Assembly: GCA_900759005.1 (NCBI GenBank)
Contig: CAAEUQ010000092.1
Location: forward strand, 1-7,618
Reading direction: 5' to 3'
DNA from: Clostridia bacterium
Lineage (GTDB): Bacteria; Bacillota; Clostridia; Christensenellales; Aristaeellaceae
DNA: 7,618 bases
In this document: one piece after another, positions 1 through 5,693 of the stretch
How positions within the stretch are numbered: position 1 is the first letter of the stretch
Layout of the letters: each line of letters opens with the position of its first letter
Translations under genes and position numbers: made by a program
Notes under the pieces: model-generated
Told to the model about the DNA's origin: nothing
The model's database searches: none
What the model saw: the letters and a program-made list of their open reading frames with translations, nothing else

Positions 1-103
1 ATTTACCGCCAGTAAACCTTCGAAATTTGCATTTGCATCTGACGAAAAATCCATTCGCCAGCCGACCACCTCATTTGTGCGGTGTTACCCTAATCAAAAA
101 TCA

Positions 104-145
104 ATCGCCTGTCGCTCCGCATTCAACGAGCAGCGGGCGATTTTT
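104..145 (+). terminator. Terminator-like hairpin in the leader of the HAD gene
   Basis: ATCGCC (104-109) pairs with GGCGAT (136-141) and GCTC (113-116) pairs with GAGC (128-131). A 4x4 internal loop separates the two helices, the apical loop is about 11 nt, and the T run is 141-145. This is the form of an intrinsic terminator. It ends only 11 nt before the ATG at 157 and directly abuts the ribosome binding site. It could end transcription of a gene left of the window, or act as a conditional attenuator for the HAD gene. I see no convincing sigma-A promoter in 1-103, and the upstream gene is outside the window, so the two cannot be told apart here. Confidence 0.55.
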
Positions 146-147
146 AT

Positions 148-153
148 GGAGGA
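148..153 (+). promoter_or_regulatory. Ribosome binding site of the HAD gene, close to the start
   Basis: GGAGGA lies only 3 nt before the ATG at 157, shorter than the usual 5-9 nt. The nearby ATG at 146 meets a stop after five codons, and the ATG at 153 is out of frame, so 157 remains the only sensible start. The tight spacing and the adjoining hairpin may lower translation. Confidence 0.6.
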
Positions 154-156
154 TGT

Positions 157-753
157 ATGCTGAAAAACGCAATCTTTGATTTTGGCGGCGTGGTTTACGC
201 CTACAACACCGATGACATCACCCGCGCGTTCTTTCCGAACGAATCCGAGCGCTTGCAGGTAAAACCGATTCTCTATCGCGACTGGCAATCGATCGACGAA
301 GGCGCAATCGATTATGCCGAATACGCCGAAAGCACGGTTCAGCGCGTTCCGGAATCCCTGCGCGAAGCGACGCGTCATTTCTTCCGCGATTGGCTTCATG
401 TCGAGCCTCCCAAGCCGGAAATCTGGGCGCTGATCGCCGAGCTCAAGGCGCGCGGCGTAAACGTCTACCTGCTTTCCAACGCGCCGACGTATTTTGCCGA
501 GTGCATCGGCGATTACCCGATTCTGAAGCTGATGGACGGCGTCGTCGTCTCCGGAGCGATTCAGAAATCCAAGCCGAACGCGGACATTTTCGAATATACG
601 CTGAACAAATTCGGTCTGAACGCGGAAGAATCGATCTTCATTGACGACAATTCCCCGAACGTTGAAGCGGCGGAAAAATGCGGGCTGCACGGCTTTACCT
701 ACCATGGCGAAATCGAATCCCTCCGCGCAAAAATCGAGGCGCTGATGAAATGA
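157..753 (+). CDS. HAD-superfamily hydrolase (subfamily IA, YihX-like phosphatase)
   Basis: The 198-residue cytoplasmic protein has the four HAD motifs in order. Motif I is IFDFGGVV with the nucleophile Asp8. Motif II is LLSN with Ser107. Motif III is SKP with Lys139. Motif IV is FIDDN with Asp163 and Asp164. Residues 15-95 form an alpha-helical cap, as in subfamily IA. The usual second Asp of motif I (DxD) is Gly10, as in YihX-type sugar-phosphate phosphatases, which begin FDLGNV; the family hydrolyses small phosphate esters such as glucose 1-phosphate. The length is normal for these enzymes, and no signal or membrane segment is seen. The gene stands alone: it follows a terminator-like hairpin and is followed by its own terminator. 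Family assignment is firm; the substrate cannot be read from the sequence. Confidence 0.9.
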   Translation: MLKNAIFDFGGVVYAYNTDDITRAFFPNESERLQVKPILYRDWQSIDEGAIDYAEYAESTVQRVPESLREATRHFFRDWLHVEPPKPEIWALIAELKARGVNVYLLSNAPTYFAECIGDYPILKLMDGVVVSGAIQKSKPNADIFEYTLNKFGLNAEESIFIDDNSPNVEAAEKCGLHGFTYHGEIESLRAKIEALMK

Positions 754-801
754 ATGAATTGACGGAAAACTTCTGCGGACGCGTGATTTTCCGGTCATCT
801 G

Positions 802-834
802 AACGCCGTTTCCATCCGGAACGGCGTTTTCTTG
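802..834 (+). terminator. Rho-independent terminator of the HAD gene
   Basis: AACGCCGTT (802-810) pairs perfectly with AACGGCGTT (820-828). Two more inner pairs are possible, giving an 11-bp stem and a 5-nt loop. A T-rich tail, TTTTCTT, follows. It lies about 50 nt after the HAD stop codon. Confidence 0.85.
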
Positions 835-837
835 TGC

Positions 838-917
838 AAAAATGCCCCGAACGTATTTGCGTTCGAGGCTCGGAGGTTGATCTGCCCGACGCACGCTCTC
901 TTTATGCGCGGGCATTT
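838..917 (-). terminator. Branched inverted repeat, probable terminator of the VTC-DUF4956-CotH operon
   Basis: AAATGCCC (840-847) pairs with GGGCATTT (910-917) and encloses a second perfect hairpin, CGAACG (848-853) with CGTTCG (860-865). Two weaker 4-bp stems are possible: TCGG/CCGA around 870-889 and CGCA 890-893 with TGCG 905-908. Read on the minus strand the structure ends in TTTTT (842-838), so it could stop transcripts arriving from the CotH gene, whose stop codon is about 230 nt upstream. On the plus strand it is followed by A/T-rich DNA without a T run. A small structured RNA is an alternative. Pairings were found by eye and no folding energy was computed. Confidence 0.45.
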
Positions 918-1144
918 ATATAAAAACCGTTCAGAAGCGCAAAGCACCCCGGCGGTCAGCCGTAAAAATCAATGGAAATCCCAATCCGTTCGCAAATTCA
1001 GCCGTTCCATCCTCTTCCGAACTCAGTGGACTGATTGATGATCGCATCCTGCGCGCTCAAACTCGAAGCAGCGATTGCATTTCACATCTGTTCACCCTGA
1101 AACATTGAATGCCGCTTGTAGATTCCTCAGGTGCGCATTCCAAT

Positions 1145-3196
1145 TCAGCGCCCGTTTTTATATTTCTTCGCAAAAACCAGTCCGGCGATCAACGCGACGA
1201 TTGAAACGCCCAGCAGAAGCGGCATTTCCCATTCAGAATTCTGATTCGCAGCCGAATTTTGAACCGGTGGCTGAAAATTCATCTTCTCGTCCCTGCGCGC
1301 TTCCTCAAGCTGGCTTTCAGAATTTCCCGACGTTTCGCCATCAGAATCCATATCCGCATCGCCGCTCGGCATTCCGTTCGCCGTTGCCGCATCGCCGCTC
1401 GGCGCGCTCGGCATTCCATTCACTGCGATTGCATCACTGCCTGGCTTGCTTGGCATTCCGTTCGCCACAGCTTCGTCGCTGTTTGGCGCGGCGATCGCTT
1501 CATTTATCGTCTGGGGATCGTCCGCCGGTGTATTGAGCGTTTCGCCTTCGTCGGTTTCATCGCCGCTTGCCTGCGTTTCGCCCTTAAAGCCGCCGTTTTG
1601 CATATTGGGCGTCGCACCGTTCGGCATATTGGGCGGGATTTTTCCATCAAAATCGCCGTCCGGCGGGGTTTGCATTCCGCCTTTGCCGCTCTGATTGAAT
1701 TCGCCCATGTCATTCAGGTTTACATTTCTTGCGTCAATCAGATTCGCCGCGTTCTCCGTCTGACCGGCTTCGGTGGACGGAATCGTGCCGCCCAACTGCC
1801 CCTGAACGCTTTCCGCACGTTTTTCGCAGAAGGTTTGAAGCGTCTGAACCGCCTGATCGAGTTCCTCCGCAGTGTAGAACGCAGTCGGATCCTTTTCGGC
1901 GTATGGACGAATCATCTGGTATACGCGCTCGATTTCCGCGCTCAGCCAGCCGTTTGCGAGATTGTTTTCGACAAATTCCGCGTAAATCGCATGATACGCC
2001 TCGAGATACGTTTCGTTTTCAAAAATCCATGCGACCATCGGTCGATCCGAAGCATCTCCGCCGCTGACCGGCGAATCGATCGGCGAATTCACCGCGTCGC
2101 TCGCGCTGGTCGATGAAAACGCGCCGAACGCGAGATTGTAATCCCACGGAATCATTTCGAGCACGCCGTCTTTCTCATAGAGGTAATAATTGTGCACCAT
2201 GCCGCCGGTATAGCTGTCGCCATTGACGAGAAAATCGTGCACGGCGAGATAGCGCATCACTGAATCCGTATTCACGACGGACGCGTCGCCCTCCGAAAGC
2301 GCTTTCAGCGATTCAATCAGCCGCGCCTGATCATCCGAATCGATCTTTGTCTTCACGGAATCGAAGATATTGGAATAGCTCGAGGGATCGTCGTCGATAT
2401 ACTGAAGCTTCACATCGCTGGCGCCCATGCCGCCGAACGAAAAGCCGCCGGGCTGGTCTTGGAAATCGGCTTTTCCCTCAGGCGCAGAATCGAAGTCCGC
2501 CTCTCCCGGCTTTTCCGCGGAATCGAAATCGAAATTTGCAAAATCGAAATCGCGGCCGTTTCCGCGTCCGCCGCCGTTCGACTGGCTGTCCGGCTTGTAA
2601 AGATTGCCGGAATCAGCGCCGTAATTGCGATCAAGGAACGCGTCCTCCACGCCCTCGACCGCGAGATATAATCCCCAATCCGATCCGTTTACGTCAATCC
2701 AGACATAGCTGCACTCCGGGCTCGCCACGCCCATGCGGTTCATCAGCGTGTACGCGAGGTAATCCTTCATCATAGTTTTGTCCTGAATCAGATTGTTCAG
2801 GCACAGCTTGTCCAGTCCGTAATACGTCTGCGCCGAATCATAATGATCGAATTCAAGTTTCAGGCTGTAACGGTCGTTCCCGTATTGCTGAACGGACGAA
2901 AGCGACGTATTGCCTTTGGCGCGAATGGCGACGTTTGAATACTTCGCGCCGTCGATCAGCACCGTGCAGGAAACGTATTCCTCGTCGGTGCAGTTTTCAA
3001 TAAAGCCGTCCCAGTCGTCCATCACGATATCGATGCTGTGCACGCGCGAGGGTTCGAACAGGCGCTTTGAATAGCCCTCGGCGGATGCCTTTTCGATCAG
3101 CCCGCTCTGCGACGCGTATACGAACGCCCCCGTCAGCAGGAACGAAAGCGCCGTAACGATCGCGCAAAAGCGCCCGAATTTTCTGCTTCTGAGCAT
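1145..3196 (-). CDS. CotH-family kinase-like protein, secreted and membrane-anchored
   Basis: The 683-residue protein starts with a basic N-terminus and a hydrophobic segment (about 11-29), which is a signal peptide or anchor. The CotH domain spans roughly 48-460. Conserved blocks visible are RAKGNTS (92-98), LNNLIQD (133-139), GLYLAVEG (175-182), LYKPD (199-203) and PWDYNLAFG (350-358), whose Asp352 and Asn354 look like the metal-binding site. CotH of Bacillus spores is an atypical protein kinase that phosphorylates coat proteins. An Asp/Gly/Phe-rich insert (about 204-262) interrupts the domain. The tail (about 465-655) is a Pro/Gly/Asn/acidic linker with tandem repeats, and a last hydrophobic helix (658-676) is followed by KKYKNGR, so both ends point to the membrane. 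The start lies 1 nt after the DUF4956 stop with no clear Shine-Dalgarno, suggesting translational coupling. The substrate is unknown. Confidence 0.9.
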   Translation of the reverse strand: MLRSRKFGRFCAIVTALSFLLTGAFVYASQSGLIEKASAEGYSKRLFEPSRVHSIDIVMDDWDGFIENCTDEEYVSCTVLIDGAKYSNVAIRAKGNTSLSSVQQYGNDRYSLKLEFDHYDSAQTYYGLDKLCLNNLIQDKTMMKDYLAYTLMNRMGVASPECSYVWIDVNGSDWGLYLAVEGVEDAFLDRNYGADSGNLYKPDSQSNGGGRGNGRDFDFANFDFDSAEKPGEADFDSAPEGKADFQDQPGGFSFGGMGASDVKLQYIDDDPSSYSNIFDSVKTKIDSDDQARLIESLKALSEGDASVVNTDSVMRYLAVHDFLVNGDSYTGGMVHNYYLYEKDGVLEMIPWDYNLAFGAFSSTSASDAVNSPIDSPVSGGDASDRPMVAWIFENETYLEAYHAIYAEFVENNLANGWLSAEIERVYQMIRPYAEKDPTAFYTAEELDQAVQTLQTFCEKRAESVQGQLGGTIPSTEAGQTENAANLIDARNVNLNDMGEFNQSGKGGMQTPPDGDFDGKIPPNMPNGATPNMQNGGFKGETQASGDETDEGETLNTPADDPQTINEAIAAPNSDEAVANGMPSKPGSDAIAVNGMPSAPSGDAATANGMPSGDADMDSDGETSGNSESQLEEARRDEKMNFQPPVQNSAANQNSEWEMPLLLGVSIVALIAGLVFAKKYKNGR
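1352..1477 (-). repeat. Three 42-nt tandem repeats in the CotH-protein linker
   Basis: Residues 574-615 consist of three consecutive 14-residue units, each with the core NGMPS at a spacing of exactly 14 residues (Asn579, Asn593, Asn607). In DNA the ATTCC core recurs at 1371, 1413 and 1455, exactly 42 bp apart. The units have diverged at other positions. They lie in the disordered linker just before the C-terminal membrane helix, where copy number could change linker length by slippage or recombination. Confidence 0.85.
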
Positions 3197-3197
3197 A

Positions 3198-3875
3198 TCA
3201 GCCCATGTAATCGCCGTTGTAGCTGACGAGCACCGCGCTGATTACGCCCTGCTGATCGGACAGCGCGGAAATAAAATCGGTATCGTCGTCCTTCAGTCGC
3301 ACCTCGTAATTCAGCTCGATCATGCCCTCCTGCGCGCTCTTGCTCTTGATCTGCGCGGAGGAAACATGGCTGCGGAGGTATTCGGTCGCAACGATTTCGG
3401 ATGCGTGATCGCGGCAGCGAATCACCGCGATATACGGATTCTCCGCAGATTTGCGATTGACCATCAGAATCATGATCGCGCCGATTGCGACGCTGCCGAT
3501 CAGCGCCAGCGGAATCATGCCCGCCGCGAGCACAATGCCCGCCGCAATCGACCAGAACAGGAACGCGATGTCCATTGGCTCCTTGATCGCCGTGCGGAAT
3601 CGGACGATCGACAGCGCGCCGACCATCCCGAGCGACAGAACAACGTTGCTGGTAACCGCGAGGATCACCATCGAGGTGATCATCGTAAGCGCGATCAGCG
3701 TGCCGCCGAAGCTGGAGGAATACATCACGCCCGTATACGTCTTTTTATATACAAACGAGATAAACAGCCCCACGCCGAACGCGAGCGCCAGACACAGAAG
3801 CATGTCGATCACCGAAACGCTGGTTACGTTCTCCAGAAAGCTGGATTTGAAAATATCCGAAAAAGAAGTCATCAT
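3198..3875 (-). CDS. DUF4956 family membrane protein
   Basis: The 225-residue protein has about four hydrophobic segments (22-43, 56-80, 102-118 and 119-139). Between the second and third is the family's conserved block GALSIVRFRTAIKEPMD (86-102). A soluble, charged C-terminal domain (about 145-225) follows and is probably cytoplasmic. DUF4956 proteins have no proven function but are often encoded beside VTC-domain and CotH-type genes, as here. AAAGGGG (3882-3888) lies 6 nt before the start and overlaps the stop codon of the VTC gene; the gap to that gene is 12 nt. Two adjacent ATG codons exist, and the first is chosen because it fits the spacing. A role as membrane partner, anchor or conduit for the VTC enzyme is inference. 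Confidence 0.9.
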   Translation of the reverse strand: MMTSFSDIFKSSFLENVTSVSVIDMLLCLALAFGVGLFISFVYKKTYTGVMYSSSFGGTLIALTMITSMVILAVTSNVVLSLGMVGALSIVRFRTAIKEPMDIAFLFWSIAAGIVLAAGMIPLALIGSVAIGAIMILMVNRKSAENPYIAVIRCRDHASEIVATEYLRSHVSSAQIKSKSAQEGMIELNYEVRLKDDDTDFISALSDQQGVISAVLVSYNGDYMG

Positions 3876-3887
3876 GATTTACCCCTT

Positions 3888-4556
3888 TCAAAAATAAATG
3901 CGGCACCGCTGATATTTGGAAAACGCGCTCGCGCGCCTGCCGCACACCTGAATCGCGCGGCGAATCGCATTCGGCAGGTAATCGTCCCATTTGACCTCAA
4001 GGAGGATCATCGGATCGCCCGCCGGAACGGTAATGCAGTCGGGGTTCAGAAAATCCGTGCGGTTAAGCCCCGTCCGAATGTCCTCGTCGATCGTGATTCG
4101 AACATTGCCCGGCGCATAAACAAACGGCGTGCGCGTATAATCGACGATCGTTTTAGGCCTCAGCCCCTCGGATTGCATTCGCGCGTACAGCTCGATCAGC
4201 AGCGCGCGTCCGCTGGTTGCCATCCAGAACGTGTCGCCCGAAACGATTCTCTGCGCTTCCTGCCGCGTAACCGGCGCCGTCACCTTATAGCCGAGCCCGC
4301 CGCGTTTGACCTTCTTTTCGAGGTTCACATCGCCGGACTGATACAGCCGAAGCCGGAATTTCTCGCGCTCGTTCACACCGTCAATCTTCTCGCGCAGCGC
4401 GCGATCGCGCCAATCGTCGAAATACAGGCTGCGAATGCGATATTTGCCGTCCGCGCCCGCGTGCGGATCCGGCTGCGCCACTGCGCGGAGATTCGAAATA
4501 ATCGAAAATTTATCCGCCAGAGAGATTTCATGTTTGATTTCACTGCGGTACACCAT
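3888..4556 (-). CDS. VTC-domain protein (polyphosphate polymerase-like)
   Basis: The 222-residue soluble protein is almost entirely a VTC domain, the tunnel-fold catalytic domain of yeast Vtc4, which builds polyphosphate from ATP. Visible family residues are Lys8 (IKHE), Arg40/Arg42 (YRIRSLYFD), Lys66/Arg68/Arg70 (KFRLRLY), Glu80-Lys81-Lys82 (LEKK), Arg153 (NVRITID), Glu187 (LLEVKW) and Lys214 (FSKY). These match by position the basic phosphate-binding residues and metal-binding Glu of Vtc4. No SPX domain or membrane segment is present. The start at 4556 is preferred over the in-frame GTG at 4601: GGGGAG (4563-4568) lies 6 nt upstream of it, and transcription should begin near 4600. It is first in the operon with DUF4956 and CotH. 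Polymerase activity is inferred from the family; some tunnel-fold relatives are phosphatases or cyclases. Confidence 0.88.
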   Translation of the reverse strand: MVYRSEIKHEISLADKFSIISNLRAVAQPDPHAGADGKYRIRSLYFDDWRDRALREKIDGVNEREKFRLRLYQSGDVNLEKKVKRGGLGYKVTAPVTRQEAQRIVSGDTFWMATSGRALLIELYARMQSEGLRPKTIVDYTRTPFVYAPGNVRITIDEDIRTGLNRTDFLNPDCITVPAGDPMILLEVKWDDYLPNAIRRAIQVCGRRASAFSKYQRCRIYF

Positions 4557-4562
4557 GCGCTT

Positions 4563-4568
4563 CTCCCC
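4563..4568 (-). promoter_or_regulatory. Ribosome binding site that sets the VTC gene start
   Basis: On the minus strand GGGGAG, within GGAAAGGGGAGAA (4573-4561), sits 6 nt before the ATG at 4556. The longer reading frame from GTG 4601 has no ribosome binding site and would start at or upstream of the predicted transcript 5' end. Confidence 0.8.
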
Positions 4569-4606
4569 TTTCCATGCGCCTATTTTAGCATACAGTCGCA
4601 CGAAAT

Positions 4607-4635
4607 TTTATACACCGGAAGTAGCCGGTTTGCAA
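4607..4635 (-). promoter_or_regulatory. Sigma-A promoter of the VTC-DUF4956-CotH operon
   Basis: On the minus strand -35 TTGCAA (4635-4630) is followed by a 17-bp spacer and -10 TATAAA (4612-4607). This predicts a start near 4600 and a leader of about 44 nt. A second possible -10, TAAAAT with upstream TG, lies nearer the gene (about 4587-4582) but has no good -35. Confidence 0.75.
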
Positions 4636-4642
4636 ACAAACC
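4627..4642. promoter_or_regulatory. Inverted repeat over the shared -35 element, candidate operator
   Basis: GGTTTG (4627-4632) and CAAACC (4637-4642) form a perfect inverted repeat around CAAA. Nested in it is the 8-bp palindrome TTTGCAAA (4629-4636) that supplies the -35 hexamer in both directions. A regulator bound here would affect both transcripts. No regulator gene is seen in the window. Confidence 0.45.
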
Positions 4643-4658
4643 ATGAATGTGTTATACT
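4630..4658 (+). promoter_or_regulatory. Sigma-A promoter of the RluA-family gene
   Basis: -35 TTGCAA (4630-4635), a 17-bp spacer and -10 TATACT (4653-4658) predict a start near 4664 and a very short leader of about 19 nt that just contains the ribosome binding site GAAGGGA (4666-4672). Confidence 0.8.
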
Positions 4659-4682
4659 GCATCATGAAGGGATTTGATTCAA

Positions 4683-5651
4683 ATGAAAGAGATCATCGTA
4701 CCCGCTTCGGCGGATGGAAAGCGGCTGGACCGGTTTCTCGCCGGCGAACTGCCCACGCTGAAAATGGGCTTGCGGCAAAAGTTTTTGCGTCTGAAGCGCA
4801 TCAAGGTAAACGGGAAAGCCGCCGCAGGCGAAACGCGCCTCGCCGCGGGCGACCGGCTGAGCCTTTATATCGGCGACGAATTCTTTGCCGTTCCAAAGAA
4901 AATCGACCCGTTTTTATCGAAAATCGCGCCGCGGCTGAATATTCTGTTTGAAAACGAACAGATCATGATCGTGGACAAGCGCGCCGGCATGGTTGCGCAT
5001 CCGGACGCGGGCGAAAAAGTGCATACGCTGATCACCTACGCGCAGGCGTATTTATATAAAAAGGGCGAATTTGATTCGATGAACCCGAACGCGTTCCGTC
5101 CTGCGCTCGCGAACCGCATCGACCGATTCACCGGCGGCGTCGTTCTGATTGCCAAAACGGAAGCGGCGCTTTCCGTTCTCACCGAAAAAATCCGCGATCG
5201 CGAGATTGAAAAGCGCTATCTCTGCGCGATTCACGGAAAAATCAATCCCCCGAAGGGAATGTTCCACAATTACATTCTCAAAAACACGCGGCGCGTTACC
5301 GTGCTGGATGTGCCGGCAAAGGACGCGCAGCGCGCACAGACGCGCTATCGCAGGCTCGCTACAGCCGACGGATTGAGCCTGATGGAATGCGAACTGCTGA
5401 CCGGACGCACGCATCAGATTCGCGCTCAATTCGCCCACGCACACCATCCGCTGCTCGGCGATGGACAATACGGCGATTCAAAGCGCGACGAACGCTATCA
5501 CCGCACCTATCAGGCGCTCTATGCCTATCAGCTTTCGTTCCGCTTCCAATCGGACGCGGGCGTTCTGAGCGACCTGAATGGCAAAACCTTCCGCGTTCAG
5601 GACGTTCCCTTCGCGCGCGAATATTTTGATTTCGATCTGAGCCGGATTTAA
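4683..5651 (+). CDS. RluA-family RNA pseudouridine synthase with S4 domain
   Basis: The 322-residue protein converts uridine to pseudouridine in RNA, most likely 23S rRNA (RluC/RluD-like). An N-terminal S4 RNA-binding domain covers about residues 8-65. The catalytic domain follows, with NRIDRFTGG carrying the catalytic Asp147. In the commonest form this motif is HRLDR, so His is replaced by Asn here. LLTGRTHQIRAQF (about 238-250) and LLGDGQYG (about 257-264) are the other family blocks. The ATG at 4683 is chosen over TTG at 4674 because GAAGGGA (4666-4672) is 10 nt before the ATG but only 1 nt before the TTG. The gene is monocistronic, with its own promoter and a terminator right after the stop. 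It has no membrane segment. The exact target uridine cannot be told from the sequence. Confidence 0.92.
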   Translation: MKEIIVPASADGKRLDRFLAGELPTLKMGLRQKFLRLKRIKVNGKAAAGETRLAAGDRLSLYIGDEFFAVPKKIDPFLSKIAPRLNILFENEQIMIVDKRAGMVAHPDAGEKVHTLITYAQAYLYKKGEFDSMNPNAFRPALANRIDRFTGGVVLIAKTEAALSVLTEKIRDREIEKRYLCAIHGKINPPKGMFHNYILKNTRRVTVLDVPAKDAQRAQTRYRRLATADGLSLMECELLTGRTHQIRAQFAHAHHPLLGDGQYGDSKRDERYHRTYQALYAYQLSFRFQSDAGVLSDLNGKTFRVQDVPFAREYFDFDLSRI

Positions 5652-5693
5652 GGCATAAAACAGCCGCCCTACGAAACAGGGCGGCTGTTGCCT
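5652..5693. terminator. Bidirectional terminator between convergent genes
   Basis: CAGCCGCCCT (5661-5670) and AGGGCGGCTG (5678-5687) form a perfect 10-bp stem, extended to 12 bp by AA/TT, with the loop ACGAAAC. GGC/GCC flanks can pair further out. On the minus strand the stem is followed by TTTTAT, a good U tract for the GNAT gene. On the plus strand only TT follows, so it is weaker for the RluA gene. The hairpin fills the whole 40-nt gap and touches both stop codons. Confidence 0.88.

Larger units (their letters stand above)
754..1144. other. Convergent intergenic region without a supported gene
   Basis: This 391-nt stretch separates the 3' ends of the HAD gene (+) and the CotH gene (-). 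It holds the HAD terminator at 802-834 and a branched inverted repeat at 838-917. The rest (918-1144) shows only weak symmetry: GAATGC at 1107-1112 with GCATTC at 1135-1140, and TCAGT/ACTGA near 1023-1034, neither followed by a T run. Open frames here lack good ribosome binding sites and run through the hairpins, so I do not call a gene. Confidence 0.6.

Noticed and set aside
75..93. T-box-like sequence (GGTGTTACC) before a terminator hairpin
   Set aside because: The tRNA-binding UGGN bulge is not present, no specifier stem is visible, and the downstream gene is not an amino-acid-related gene.
2..166. Plus-strand frame open from the left edge to 166, possible end of an upstream gene
   Set aside because: It reads through the 104-145 hairpin and the HAD ribosome binding site, and its codon third positions lack the GC preference of the real genes. 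It cannot be excluded without the sequence further left.
94..915. Open frame of 273 codons on the minus strand over the HAD gene
   Set aside because: It is antisense to a gene with all HAD motifs and runs through both flanking hairpins.
750..923. Possible 57-residue gene whose ATG overlaps the HAD stop (ATGA)
   Set aside because: The overlap suggests coupling, but the frame reads through a strong terminator and the 840-917 inverted repeat, and the encoded peptide matches no family I know.
1023..1034. Short palindrome TCAGTGGACTGA in the convergent gap
   Set aside because: Five-bp arms with a 2-nt centre and no T run; expected by chance and linked to no gene start.
4556..4601. Longer VTC start at GTG 4601 and RluA start at TTG 4674
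   Set aside because: Both lack a usable ribosome binding site distance, and the GTG lies at the edge of the predicted transcript start. The internal ATG codons at 4556 and 4683 have good sites.
3366..4646. Open frame of 426 codons on the plus strand antisense to DUF4956 and VTC
   Set aside because: It is a codon-bias shadow with a repetitive Arg/Asn/His/Asp composition and no ribosome binding site or family similarity.
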